Position numbers and translations under genes: made by a program. Below are positions 53,057-62,005 of a stretch of DNA of 64,000 nucleotides, in pieces. Source of the DNA: Allomuricauda sp. NBRC 101325 (GTDB taxonomy: Bacteria > Bacteroidota > Bacteroidia > Flavobacteriales > Flavobacteriaceae); assembly GCF_030268205.1 (NCBI RefSeq), contig NZ_BSQF01000002.1, forward strand, positions 1,084,297 through 1,148,296. The letters are read 5' to 3'. The notes below the pieces were generated by a model. That model had not been told where the DNA came from, ran no database searches, and saw only the letters and a program-made list of their open reading frames with translations. Positions within the stretch are counted from its first letter, which is position 1. Each line of letters starts with the position of its first letter.

Positions 53057-53992
53057 TTAAATCTTTTTTAATTTTTGAAGGATTTCGGGAATCTTTTTCA
53101 CGGAGGCAATTTGTTTCAGTTTTTCCCTTGCTTCTTCCGCAGGATATCCGAAATAGGTCTTCCCTCCTTCCAAGGATTTTGAAATGCCTGATTGGGCCAA
53201 AACCACTGCTTTTTTTCCAATGGTGGCACCACTTGTGATACCAACTTGCCCCCAAAGGGTTACTTCATCCTCAAGAACCACACAACCAGCAACTCCAACG
53301 TGGGAAGCAATCAAACATTTCTTCCCGATAACGGTATCGTGTCCGATTTGAATTTGATTATCCAATTTAGCGCCTTCTTTTATGGTGGTGTCACCTGTTA
53401 CCCCGCGGTCAATGGTACAGGATGCACCAATGTCCACGTTGTTTTCGATGACCACTCTACCTCCTGAAACTAATTTATCAAATCCCTCAGGTCGGTTTTT
53501 GTAATAAAAGGCATCGGCACCCAAAACGGTATTGGCGTGAATGGTCACATTATCGCCCAAAATGCAATGATCATATATGGTAACGTTGGGATGAATCAAA
53601 CAATTCTTCCCGATTTTCACATGGTTACCAATAAAAACGTTCGGCTGAATGATGGTCCCCTCTCCTATTTCCGCCGTTGCGGCTATAGATGCGTTGGCAC
53701 TTTGGAAGGGCTTGAAATGCAAAGTCAGTTTATTGAAATCCCTAAAGGGATCGTCTGAAATCAATAAAGCTTTTCCTTCCGGACATTCAACTTCCTTGTT
53801 GATAAGCACAACGGTTGCTTTGGACTGAAGGGCTTTGTCATAATATTTGGGATGGTCCACAAATACAATGTCACCTTCTTCCACCACATGGATTTCATTC
53901 ATGCCCAATACAGCAAAATCATCTGCTCCAACATAATCGGAACCGATGATTTCTGCAATTGCCTTTAAAGTGTGGGCTTTAGGAAATTTCAT
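53057..53992 (-). CDS. LpxD-like acyltransferase (second copy)
   Basis: The 311-residue protein has an N-terminal LpxD-like domain (GMNEIHVVEEGDIVFVDHPKYY) and a left-handed beta helix with hexapeptide repeats (IGEGTIIQPNVFIGNHVKIG, IGHDTVIGKKCLIASHVGVAG). The catalytic His of LpxD lies in the QIGHDTVIG region. It is a paralogue of the lpxD at 56754-57779 and lies eight bases downstream of efp. Whether it acylates UDP-GlcN at a second position or another sugar is unknown. Confidence 0.85.
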   Translation of the reverse strand: MKFPKAHTLKAIAEIIGSDYVGADDFAVLGMNEIHVVEEGDIVFVDHPKYYDKALQSKATVVLINKEVECPEGKALLISDDPFRDFNKLTLHFKPFQSANASIAATAEIGEGTIIQPNVFIGNHVKIGKNCLIHPNVTIYDHCILGDNVTIHANTVLGADAFYYKNRPEGFDKLVSGGRVVIENNVDIGASCTIDRGVTGDTTIKEGAKLDNQIQIGHDTVIGKKCLIASHVGVAGCVVLEDEVTLWGQVGITSGATIGKKAVVLAQSGISKSLEGGKTYFGYPAEEAREKLKQIASVKKIPEILQKLKKI

Positions 53993-54000
53993 TTACGCTA

Positions 54001-54564
54001 CTATTTGGCACGTTCCAAATAGGCACCTTTTTCAGTGTCTATTTTGATTTTATCCCCTTCATTGATGAATAAAGGCACATTGATTCGTGCACCAGTTTCA
54101 ACAGTTGCAGGCTTGGTGGCATTGGTTGCGGTATTTCCCTTTACCCCAGGTTCGGTATGGGTCACTTCCAAAATAACACTGGCAGGCATTTCCACAGAAA
54201 GTGGGCTATTGTCCTCTGCATTGAAGATAATGGTCACCACTTCACCTTCTTTTAATAAATCGGGAGCATCCAAAGTATCCTTTTGTAGGGAGATTTGGTT
54301 GAAATCGTCCGTATTCATAAAATGGAAGGTGTCCCCTTCTGGATAAAGGTATTGGTAGGAGCGGGTTTCCACTCGTACATCCTCAATTTTATGTCCAGCA
54401 GAAAACGTATTGTCGATTACCTTTCCCGTGGTTACACTTTTTAATTTGGTACGCACAAAAGCTGGTCCTTTACCTGGCTTAACGTGTAAAAACTCAATAA
54501 TCTTAAAAATATCGTGGTTGTAACGGATGCACAACCCTTTTCTAATATCAGAAGTACTTGCCAT
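54001..54564 (-). CDS. efp: translation elongation factor P
   Basis: A 187-residue three-domain beta protein: ASTSDIRKGLCIRYNHDIFKI at the start, the loop lysine in KPGKGPAF that enters the ribosomal peptidyl centre, and the EF-P C-terminal signature TEPGVKGNTATNATKPATVETG. It relieves ribosome stalling at polyproline. It lies between two lipid A gene groups and 4 nt after lpxA. Confidence 0.97.
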   Translation of the reverse strand: MASTSDIRKGLCIRYNHDIFKIIEFLHVKPGKGPAFVRTKLKSVTTGKVIDNTFSAGHKIEDVRVETRSYQYLYPEGDTFHFMNTDDFNQISLQKDTLDAPDLLKEGEVVTIIFNAEDNSPLSVEMPASVILEVTHTEPGVKGNTATNATKPATVETGARINVPLFINEGDKIKIDTEKGAYLERAK

Positions 54565-54568
54565 AAAA

Positions 54569-55354
54569 TTAATTTGAACTAAAATATCCTTTCATAATTC
54601 CGCGTTGCGAATCCCTAATAAACTGTAGAATTTCGTCTCTTTCGGGAGTTGCTTCCATTTCAGCTTCGATAATGGAGGCCGCTTGGGAATTGTTGTAGTT
54701 TTTTTGATAAAGTATACGGTACACATCTTGAATCTCACGAATCTTGCTGGCTTCAAAGCCTCTTCTTCGCAATCCAACAGAATTGATTCCTACATAAGAT
54801 AAAGGTTCTCGTGCGGCCTTTACATAAGGAGGAACGTCTTTTCTAACCAAAGAACCTCCTGTAACAAAGGCATGGTTGCCTATTGAAACAAACTGATGTA
54901 CGGCTACCATTCCTGCCAAAACCACATTTTGACCTATGGTCACGTGACCTGCCAAGGTGGAATTGTTACTGAAAATACAGCCATCACCCACAAAACAATC
55001 GTGGGCAACGTGGCAATACGCCATGATCAAACAATTGTTTCCGATAACCGTTTTCATTCGGTCGGAAGTTCCTTTATTGATGGTGGCACACTCCCTAATG
55101 GTAGTGTTGTCACCAATATGAACTGTAGTTTCCTCTCCTTGGTATTTGAGGTCTTGGGGCATGGCCGAAATCACTGCACCCGGAAAAATATTACAATTTT
55201 TTCCAATGCGAGCACCTTCCATAATGGTTACGTTGGAACCGATCCAGGTTCCCTCCCCAATGGTCACATTATTGTGAATGGTTGTAAAGGGCTCAATCAC
55301 CACATTCTTGGCGATTTTTGCTCCTGGGTGAACATATGCTAGTGGCTGGTTCAT
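54569..55354 (-). CDS. lpxA: UDP-N-acetylglucosamine acyltransferase
   Basis: A 261-residue left-handed beta helix with hexapeptide repeats, the MPQDLKYQGE loop, catalytic His in MAYCHVAHDC and the C-terminal LxA-type helical domain (RRRGFEASKIREIQDVYRILY). It transfers 3-hydroxyacyl from ACP to UDP-GlcNAc as the first step of lipid A. Its ATG follows the lpxC-fabZ stop without gap. Confidence 0.95.
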   Translation of the reverse strand: MNQPLAYVHPGAKIAKNVVIEPFTTIHNNVTIGEGTWIGSNVTIMEGARIGKNCNIFPGAVISAMPQDLKYQGEETTVHIGDNTTIRECATINKGTSDRMKTVIGNNCLIMAYCHVAHDCFVGDGCIFSNNSTLAGHVTIGQNVVLAGMVAVHQFVSIGNHAFVTGGSLVRKDVPPYVKAAREPLSYVGINSVGLRRRGFEASKIREIQDVYRILYQKNYNNSQAASIIEAEMEATPERDEILQFIRDSQRGIMKGYFSSN

Positions 55355-56767
55355 TTAATCTTGTTTTACTTTTACGATTTGTGCCATCAATTCTGCTTCA
55401 GACACCAATTTACCATTGGCATAGGCATAGGCTTGCATGTGACAGATTCCCCTACGGATAGGAGAAATTAAATCACATTTAAAAATCAATGTATCTCCTG
55501 GAACTACTTGTTGTTTGAACTTTACATTGTCCATCTTCATAAAGAAGGTCAAGTAGTTTTCTGGATCCGGAACTGTGCTCAAAACCAAGATACCCCCGGT
55601 TTGAGCCATTGCTTCCACCTGTAATACCCCTGGCATTACTGGCGCTCCAGGAAAATGCCCAACAAAAAAGGGCTCGTTCATGGTCACATTTTTTACCCCA
55701 ACCACATGGGAATCCGAAAGTTCCAAAATCTTATCCACCAATAAAAAGGGTGGACGGTGTGGCAATTTTGCCATGATCTGATTTACATCCATCAATGGTT
55801 CTTGGTGCAAATCGTAGGAAGGAACTTTATTTCGCTTATCTATTTTGATGATTTTGGACAATTTTTTGGCAAATTGTGTATTTACAAAATGTCCAGGCTT
55901 GTTGGCAATTACCTTACCTCGAATTCGAGTTCCAGCCAAGGCCAAATCACCGATTACATCCAATAATTTATGTCTTGCCGCCTCATTGGGGTAATGAAGG
56001 GTAAGGTTGTCCAAAATCCCATTGGGCTTAACGGACAGTTTTTCTTTGTTGAATGCTTTTTCCAATTTTTTCATGGTGGAATCGGAAATTTCCTTGTCCA
56101 CATAAACAATCGCATTGTTCAGATCACCGCCTTTGATCAAACCATGTTCCAACAACATTTCAAGTTCATGAAGAAAACTGAAGGTTCTGGCATCAGCAAT
56201 CTCCTCTTTGAAATCGGACATTTTTTCCAAAGTGGCATTTTGGGTACCCAGTACCTTTGTGCCAAAATCGACCATGGTGGTCACTTGGTAATGGTCTGAT
56301 GGGATAATCGTGATTTCACTTCCCGTTGCTTCATCTTTATAGGAAATCACATCTTTTACAATGAACTCCTCTCTTTCCTGCTCTTGCTCAACGATACCTG
56401 CCTCTTCCAAAGCCTTTACAAAAAACTTTGAAGATCCATCCATGATCGGAGGCTCAGGAGCGTCCAATTCAATAAGTACGTTGTCGATGTCCAAACCGAC
56501 CAAAGCAGCCAAAACATGCTCAGACGTATGGATTTTGACCCCGTTTTTTTCCAAGTTGGTGCCTCGTTGGGTGTTTACAACGTAATTGGCGTCAGCTTCA
56601 ATTATGGGCTCACCTTCAAGGTCTATGCGTTTAAAGGCAAAGCCATGGTTTTCTTGGGCGGGCAAAAAACTCATGGTTACGTTTTCGCCCGTATGCAACC
56701 CTACACCTTGAAGGGTTACTTTATGCTGTATAGTGCGTTGTTTGTTGCTTATTTTACTCACCTTCAA
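55355..56767 (-). CDS. lpxC-fabZ: LpxC deacetylase fused to FabZ dehydratase
   Basis: A 470-residue fusion characteristic of Bacteroidota. The LpxC part (1-305) has KIHTSEHVLAALVGL with zinc His and NEAARHKLLDVIGDLALAG with the second His and Asp. The FabZ part (about 325-465) has LPHRPPFLLVDK with catalytic His and GHFPGAPVMPGVLQVEAMAQ with catalytic Glu. It deacetylates the LpxA product and dehydrates 3-hydroxyacyl-ACP, balancing lipid A with fatty acids. It overlaps lpxD by 14 bases. Confidence 0.96.
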   Translation of the reverse strand: MKVSKISNKQRTIQHKVTLQGVGLHTGENVTMSFLPAQENHGFAFKRIDLEGEPIIEADANYVVNTQRGTNLEKNGVKIHTSEHVLAALVGLDIDNVLIELDAPEPPIMDGSSKFFVKALEEAGIVEQEQEREEFIVKDVISYKDEATGSEITIIPSDHYQVTTMVDFGTKVLGTQNATLEKMSDFKEEIADARTFSFLHELEMLLEHGLIKGGDLNNAIVYVDKEISDSTMKKLEKAFNKEKLSVKPNGILDNLTLHYPNEAARHKLLDVIGDLALAGTRIRGKVIANKPGHFVNTQFAKKLSKIIKIDKRNKVPSYDLHQEPLMDVNQIMAKLPHRPPFLLVDKILELSDSHVVGVKNVTMNEPFFVGHFPGAPVMPGVLQVEAMAQTGGILVLSTVPDPENYLTFFMKMDNVKFKQQVVPGDTLIFKCDLISPIRRGICHMQAYAYANGKLVSEAELMAQIVKVKQD

Positions 56768-57779
56768 CTTTTTTTTCGATGTTGGAGATTTGATTTACCA
56801 GTTTTGGCAAATTTTTAAAATGTACGTATGATTTATTGAAATCGCCATAGTTCAAGGCTGGAGAACCTTGTAGCACTTCATCATTCTTAACGTTTCTTCC
56901 GATTCCTGATTGGGCTTGAATGCGGACACGGTCACCTATGGTAATGTGTCCAACGATTCCCACTTGACCGCCAATCAAGCAATGTTTGCCAATTTTGGTG
57001 GAACCTGCAACTCCTGTTTGGGCTGCAATGGCTGTATGTTCACCAATTTCTACATTGTGTGCGATTTGAATCTGATTGTCCAACTTTACCCCTTTTCTAA
57101 GGATGGTTGAACCTAAAGTGGCACGATCAATCGTTGTGCCAGCTCCTACATCCACATTATCCTCTAAGATGACGTTTCCTGTTTGGGGCACTTTGCTGTA
57201 TTCACCGTTGGCATTTGGCGTAAATCCAAAACCGTCGGCACCGATAATGGCCCCGCTATGAATAACACAATTGTTACCGATAATGGTTTCTGAATGGATT
57301 TTAGCTCCAGCAAAAACAACAACATTGTCACCTATTCTTACATTGTCGCCAATAAAAGCATTGGGATGGATCTTAACGTTGTCACCGATTTTAACGTTGT
57401 TGCCCAAATAGGCAAAGGCACCTAAATAAAAACCTTCCCCATATTCCGCATTTTCCGAAATGTAAGAAGGGTTTTCAATGCCTACTTTGTTGTTTTTGAC
57501 TTGGTTGTAGTATTCCAATAATTTGGAAAAGGATTTGTAGGCATCCTCTACCTTGATCAATGTGGTAGAAAGGGATTGCTCAGGTATAAAATCCTTGTTT
57601 ACAATAGTTATAGAGGCTTTTGTCGAATATATATATGAGGTGTATTTTGGATTTGCCAAAAAGGTCAAAGAGCCAGATTCACCTTCTTCTATCTTAGACA
57701 ATTTATGGACAGCGATTTGAGGATTTCCCTCAACTTCCCCCTCTAGGATTCCGGCAATTTGGGTAGCTGTAAATTTCAT
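56754..57779 (-). CDS. lpxD: UDP-3-O-acylglucosamine N-acyltransferase
   Basis: The ATG at 57779 gives MKFTATQIAGILEGEVEGNP. The 341-residue protein has the LpxD N-terminal domain, a hexapeptide-repeat beta helix, GADGFGFTPN, and IQIAHNVEIGEHTAIAAQTGVAGST with the catalytic His. It adds the second 3-hydroxyacyl chain to the glucosamine. It follows the HD hydrolase and overlaps lpxC-fabZ. Confidence 0.95.
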   Translation of the reverse strand: MKFTATQIAGILEGEVEGNPQIAVHKLSKIEEGESGSLTFLANPKYTSYIYSTKASITIVNKDFIPEQSLSTTLIKVEDAYKSFSKLLEYYNQVKNNKVGIENPSYISENAEYGEGFYLGAFAYLGNNVKIGDNVKIHPNAFIGDNVRIGDNVVVFAGAKIHSETIIGNNCVIHSGAIIGADGFGFTPNANGEYSKVPQTGNVILEDNVDVGAGTTIDRATLGSTILRKGVKLDNQIQIAHNVEIGEHTAIAAQTGVAGSTKIGKHCLIGGQVGIVGHITIGDRVRIQAQSGIGRNVKNDEVLQGSPALNYGDFNKSYVHFKNLPKLVNQISNIEKKVEGE

Positions 57780-57802
57780 CTGTGCAAAAGTAACAAAATT
57801 TG

Positions 57803-59044
57803 TTAAACGGCTTCCTTTGGGTAGCAACTGTAATATTTGGTCACCTTCTTGGCCAAGGCCCTTAAACTTAGTTGGTCCGATTCCTTTAGTACATCGGTAA
57901 CTTTGCCATTCTTTTTGAGTATGCTGATGGCTTGCTCTTTTCCATAAGCGCGGTTCGATATCTCTCCTTGAAACACAAAATTGGATGCTTCCTCTTCTGA
58001 AAGTTCGTGCTTTTGCATCAATCCATCCAATTTTTCTTTCATTTTTTGAGGATCAATGGGCTGCTTTTTAATCTTGATGTGCAGCAATTTTCGATTGAGC
58101 AACATTTTACAAAGCTTGGACAGCACAAAATCATCATGGAACTGCCAGTTTTTGGTTGCTGCAAGCACATCCACATCATCCAATTGGGCAAATATTTTTA
58201 AGGTATCCAGCTCTAAAGGACTTTCATTGTTCTTTAAAAAATGTAAAAGTGAGTGACTTGCCATCAAATCATCCCCTTTTTTCAATAAAAAGCGGGCACG
58301 TTGCATTATCCGGACCAATAATTGTTCTGCCACCAAACCTGTTTTGTGCAAATACACCTGCCAATACATGAATCGTCTGGCCATCAGGAATTTTTCCACA
58401 GCATATATGGCCTTCTCCTCCAGCACCAAATTACCGTCGACCACATTTAACATGGAAATCAAACGCTCAGAATTAATATTTCCCTCGGTTACCCCTGAAT
58501 AAAAGCTATCCCTTTTTAAATAATCCAAGCGATCCATATCGAGTTGACTGGACACCAATTGGTTCAAAAACGTCTTTGGGTGATCTCCCTTAAAAATTGA
58601 AATGGCAACATCCAGTTGACCGTCGAACTGCTGATTGAGTTCCTTCATAAATTCCAAAGAAATCTGTTCATGGCTCACATCTTTGGCCACAAAACCTTCC
58701 AAAGCATGGGAAAATGGCCCGTGACCAATGTCGTGCAATAAAATGGCGCACAGCAGTCCATTTTCTTCTTCAGGCGTAATCTCAACCTCTTTTAATTTGA
58801 GTACCTGGATGGCCTTGGTCATTAAATGCATGCTGCCAAGTGCGTGGTGAAATCGGGTGTGATGGGCTCCGGGGTAAACCAAATACGAGAGTCCCATTTG
58901 AGAAATCCTGCGCAAACGCTGAAAATACGGATGCGAAATCAGGTTGAATATAAGTTCGTTGGGTGTTCCAATAAAACCGTAAATTGGATCGTTGAAAACA
59001 TTAAGCTTATTGGTTTTTACCAAGGATTTTTGTTTTATTTCCAC
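57803..59044 (-). CDS. HD-domain phosphohydrolase (dGTPase/SAMHD1-like)
   Basis: A 413-residue protein with FNDPIYGFIG, PGAHHTRFHHALGSMHLM, ILLHDIGHGPFSHALEGF carrying the HD pair, and SQLDMDRLDYLKRDSFYSGV, all typical of this deoxynucleotide triphosphohydrolase-like family. Substrate is unproven. It has a GTG start at 59044 in an unusually tight 15-bp divergent gap with porX; a TTG seven codons later is another possible start. Confidence 0.87.
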   Translation of the reverse strand: MEIKQKSLVKTNKLNVFNDPIYGFIGTPNELIFNLISHPYFQRLRRISQMGLSYLVYPGAHHTRFHHALGSMHLMTKAIQVLKLKEVEITPEEENGLLCAILLHDIGHGPFSHALEGFVAKDVSHEQISLEFMKELNQQFDGQLDVAISIFKGDHPKTFLNQLVSSQLDMDRLDYLKRDSFYSGVTEGNINSERLISMLNVVDGNLVLEEKAIYAVEKFLMARRFMYWQVYLHKTGLVAEQLLVRIMQRARFLLKKGDDLMASHSLLHFLKNNESPLELDTLKIFAQLDDVDVLAATKNWQFHDDFVLSKLCKMLLNRKLLHIKIKKQPIDPQKMKEKLDGLMQKHELSEEEASNFVFQGEISNRAYGKEQAISILKKNGKVTDVLKESDQLSLRALAKKVTKYYSCYPKEAV

Positions 59045-59059
59045 AAAGATAATGACTAT

Positions 59060-60604
59060 ATGAACAAGATAACAATTCTTTGGGTCGATGATGAAATTGA
59101 CCTCTTAAAACCCCACATATTATTCCTTGAAAGCAAAAACTATAAGGTGGTAACCAGTCCCAGCGGACAGGATGGACTTGAAGAAATAAAAAACTCCTTT
59201 TTCGATATTGTTTTTTTGGATGAGAACATGCCCGGCCTTTCCGGTTTGGAAACACTCAATGAGATTAAAAAATACGATGCCACTATTCCCGTGGTAATGA
59301 TCACTAAAAGTGAGGAAGAATATATAATGGATGAGGCCATCGGTTCCAAAATTGCCGATTACCTCATAAAACCCGTGAATCCCAATCAAATTTTATTGTC
59401 TCTTAAAAAGAGTTTGGACAACTCTAGATTGGTCTCTGAAAAAACAACAGCAAACTACCAGCAGGAATTTCGGAAAATCGCCATGGACCTTTCCATGGTC
59501 AATTCGTGCGAAGAATGGGCAGAATTGTATAAAAAGTTGATCTACTGGGAGTTGGAGCTAGAGCAAATAGAAGATTCCGGGATGTTCGAGATTTTGGAAA
59601 GCCAAAAAGTGGAAGCCAATTCACAGTTCAGCAAATTTGTGGACAAAAATTATAAAGGATGGTTCAAGGATGGGGATGCGCCTACAATGTCTCACACCTT
59701 ATTCAGAAACAATGTGCAGCCAGAATTAGTTGGCAACAAAACCTTAATGGTGGTCATCGACAATCTTCGTTATGATCAATGGTTGGCTTTTGAAAAGACG
59801 CTTTCTGTCCATTATAAAAAGAAACAGGAGTCTGCTTATTTCAGTATTTTGCCCACGGCAACGCAATATGCCCGTAATGCCCTTTTTTCTGGATTGATGC
59901 CTTCAGAAATGGAAAAACGCTATCCGAATTGGTGGAAGAACGACACTGATGAAGGCGGAAAGAATCTATTTGAGGCCGAGTTTTTGGGGGAACAACTCAA
60001 GCGTTTGGGACTCAACCTAAAATGGGAGTACCATAAAATCAATAATTTAAAGCAGGGCAAACAACTGGCCTCCAACTTTAAGGCACAAAAAGACAACGAC
60101 CTTACCGTTGTGGTCTACAATTTTGTGGATATGTTGTCGCATTCTAAAACCGAAATGGAAGTGGTGAAAGAATTGGCCTCCAATGATAAGGCCTATCGTT
60201 CACTTACCTTAAGTTGGTTCAAAAATTCCCCTTTGCTGGAGATAATTCAACAAGCACAGGATTTGGGTATGAAATTGATTTTAACTACGGATCATGGAAC
60301 CATTAACGTAAAACAACCCTCCAAAGTAATCGGTGATCGTGAAACCAGTTTAAACCTGCGGTACAAAACAGGTCGAAGTTTGACCTTTGAGGACAAGGAT
60401 GTGCTTTCCACCAAAAATCCTCAGGAAATTTACCTTCCCAATATAAATTTGAGCAGCAGCTTTATTTTTGCCAAGAACGATTTATTTTTCGCCTACCCCA
60501 ATAACTACAATCATTATGTAAGTTATTACAGAAACACCTATCAACATGGCGGGGTTTCTTTGGAAGAAATGATCGTTCCCTTCGTAGTTTTGGACCCAAA
60601 ATAA
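59060..60604 (+). CDS. porX: PorX response regulator with PglZ domain
   Basis: The ATG at 59060 gives MNKITILWVDDEIDLL; the longer frame would run through the HD gene. Residues 1-120 are a receiver domain with Asp10, Asp11 and phospho-acceptor Asp54 (FLDENMPG). From about residue 230 there is a PglZ alkaline-phosphatase-like domain (LMVVIDNLRYDQWLAF and TTDHGTIN metal ligands). This matches PorX, which with PorY regulates the type IX secretion system and whose PglZ domain has been reported to hydrolyse oligonucleotides. Length, 514 residues, is as expected. Confidence 0.94.
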   Translation: MNKITILWVDDEIDLLKPHILFLESKNYKVVTSPSGQDGLEEIKNSFFDIVFLDENMPGLSGLETLNEIKKYDATIPVVMITKSEEEYIMDEAIGSKIADYLIKPVNPNQILLSLKKSLDNSRLVSEKTTANYQQEFRKIAMDLSMVNSCEEWAELYKKLIYWELELEQIEDSGMFEILESQKVEANSQFSKFVDKNYKGWFKDGDAPTMSHTLFRNNVQPELVGNKTLMVVIDNLRYDQWLAFEKTLSVHYKKKQESAYFSILPTATQYARNALFSGLMPSEMEKRYPNWWKNDTDEGGKNLFEAEFLGEQLKRLGLNLKWEYHKINNLKQGKQLASNFKAQKDNDLTVVVYNFVDMLSHSKTEMEVVKELASNDKAYRSLTLSWFKNSPLLEIIQQAQDLGMKLILTTDHGTINVKQPSKVIGDRETSLNLRYKTGRSLTFEDKDVLSTKNPQEIYLPNINLSSSFIFAKNDLFFAYPNNYNHYVSYYRNTYQHGGVSLEEMIVPFVVLDPK

Positions 60605-60610
60605 AAAACG

Positions 60611-61027
60611 TTGAAAAGAGAGTTTAAACTAAATGAAATTGATTCCGTAGCCCAAGAACTGATTAAAAACGCAACGGATAAAGTGGTTTGTTTTTATGGT
60701 GACATGGGTGTTGGCAAAACAACCTTGATAAAAGCTTTGGTCAAAGAGATCGGTGCTGTGGATACGGCCAACAGCCCAACCTTTGGTTTGGTGAACGAAT
60801 ACTCCAATGATGAGGATGAGCCTATCGCCTTTCATTTTGATTTTTACCGTTTGAATGATGAAATGGAAGCATTGGATATGGGTTTTGAAGATTATTTAAA
60901 TTCCGATGCTTGGCTGTTCATTGAATGGCCTGAAAAGATAAATAGCCTGTTGCCTGCAAATTATGTGGGGGTATTCTTGCAGTTTATCGATGAAAGTACC
61001 CGTTCAATCGAGTTAAATATTTCTTAA
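60611..61027 (+). CDS. tsaE: tRNA threonylcarbamoyladenosine biosynthesis ATPase TsaE
   Basis: The 138-residue P-loop protein has Walker A GDMGVGKTT, switch-like NSPTFGLVNEY, HFDFYRL and the family motif LFIEWPEKI. It works with TsaB and TsaD to make t6A in ANN-decoding tRNAs. The start is a TTG at 60611, seven bases after porX, so the two genes are probably co-transcribed. Confidence 0.93.
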   Translation: MKREFKLNEIDSVAQELIKNATDKVVCFYGDMGVGKTTLIKALVKEIGAVDTANSPTFGLVNEYSNDEDEPIAFHFDFYRLNDEMEALDMGFEDYLNSDAWLFIEWPEKINSLLPANYVGVFLQFIDESTRSIELNIS

Positions 61028-61112
61028 AGGAGTTTCCCTATATCTTCCCTGTAATTATTGTTCTAAGCAAGATGATTTCGATAAAGGGTGCATTTTTAAC
61101 GTTTAAAACCCA

Positions 61113-61128
61113 ATTTTATCGATAAAAT
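61113..61128. promoter_or_regulatory. perfect 16-bp palindrome upstream of the 42-residue peptide gene
   Basis: ATTTTATCGATAAAAT is a perfect palindrome centred about 32 bp before the -7 element at 61153, a typical place for an activator or repressor dimer. Confidence 0.4.
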
Positions 61129-61152
61129 GTATGGTCAGTTGAAATATTTTCC

Positions 61153-61160
61153 TACATTTG
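61153..61160 (+). promoter_or_regulatory. -7 element of the small peptide gene
   Basis: TACATTTG fits TAnnTTTG exactly and lies 43 bases before the start codon. No good -33 TTTG is seen at the right distance, which fits an activator-dependent promoter. Confidence 0.55.
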
Positions 61161-61202
61161 TCTTGTGAATGAATTCATTTATTAACCAAAAACTCTTTTA
61201 CG

Positions 61203-61331
61203 ATGAACACTAAAAAAGTATTTTTTGGAGTATTGGCTGTTGCTTTCTTGGCGATGACTGTAGTTTCAACTGCAACTATTGACAAAGATCAAACAGTTAG
61301 TATTGAAAAGTCGAAAATTAAAAAACTTTAA
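61203..61331 (+). CDS. small secreted peptide, 42 residues
   Basis: The ATG at 61203 encodes MNTKKVFFGVLAVAFLAMTV, a short basic N-terminus and hydrophobic core of a signal peptide, then a mature part of about 20 residues with many Lys, ending SKIKKL. It has its own promoter and strong terminator, so a mono-cistronic, well-expressed product is likely. Function unknown; I recall similar small peptides near tsaE and ald in other flavobacteria but cannot verify this. Confidence 0.7.
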   Translation: MNTKKVFFGVLAVAFLAMTVVSTATIDKDQTVSIEKSKIKKL

Positions 61332-61354
61332 TTTTCAATCTTTTAGAAGTTAAG

Positions 61355-61387
61355 ATGGCCCTATTTTCGGATAGGGCCATTTTTTTT
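61355..61387 (+). terminator. intrinsic terminator after the small peptide gene
   Basis: ATGGCCCTAT (61355-61364) pairs with ATAGGGCCAT (61371-61380), loop TTTCGG, followed by seven T. Confidence 0.93.
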
Positions 61388-61421
61388 GCAATAAATTGGG
61401 ATTTTTTGTGTTATCACATTG

Positions 61422-61964
61422 ATGAGTGATAAAAAGAGCATAAAAAAGAAACTGATCTTGGAAGGTCTGTTCGCCTTCCTTATTGTGTTAACCCCCATTT
61501 TTTTCTACTGGTACAAGTATATTCCAGTGGGGGCACAAACCTATTCTTTTTTCGGAATTGAGATTGGCACCAATGGATTTGAAGATGTAAGTGAGTCTTT
61601 CTACTACTACTTCAGTAAAATTGTCCCCTTATTGGCTTTAATTATTTGGTTTATTACGAGTAAGGATTGGTGGTATTACGCCATACTCATTCCTATTTCC
61701 ATGTATAGTTTTCAGTTGTTCGCCGTATTCAACTACAATTCCAACATTGTAGACGAAAATGAGGTAATGTACGTTATCGTGGTTACGATGGTGGTTGTTC
61801 CCATTGTTTACTTTATTAGGGTAAAATTGGTGGACAAACACGTACATGGAATCGATTTGGAAGCAATGGATACCGAACTTCAAATTTTAAAGGAAAAAGA
61901 AGAGCTTCGGAAAGAACGCCAGAAATTGGAGCAACGTCAAAAAACCGTCTCAAAAAAAATGTAA
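61422..61964 (+). CDS. membrane protein with C-terminal coiled coil
   Basis: A 180-residue protein with about four hydrophobic helices (near residues 12-30, 64-80, 86-105 and 117-133) and a C-terminal charged helix, ELQILKEKEELRKERQKLEQRQ, predicted to be a coiled coil. No family is recognised. The ATG at 61422 is preferred to the TTG immediately before it. It lies between a peptide gene with its own terminator and ald. Confidence 0.65.
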   Translation: MSDKKSIKKKLILEGLFAFLIVLTPIFFYWYKYIPVGAQTYSFFGIEIGTNGFEDVSESFYYYFSKIVPLLALIIWFITSKDWWYYAILIPISMYSFQLFAVFNYNSNIVDENEVMYVIVVTMVVVPIVYFIRVKLVDKHVHGIDLEAMDTELQILKEKEELRKERQKLEQRQKTVSKKM

Positions 61965-62005
61965 ATTTGTCCAATAGCCTTTAGGCATGGATACATTTGT
62001 CATTT

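Noticed and set aside
53001..53255. 84-codon minus-strand frame overlapping the second LpxD-like gene
   Set aside because: It is an out-of-frame shadow of the LpxD-like gene's 3' end plus 56 bases downstream; composition is not protein-like.
58826..59059. N-terminal extension of the porX frame
   Set aside because: It is antisense to the HD hydrolase and would put 78 unrelated residues before a perfect receiver-domain start.
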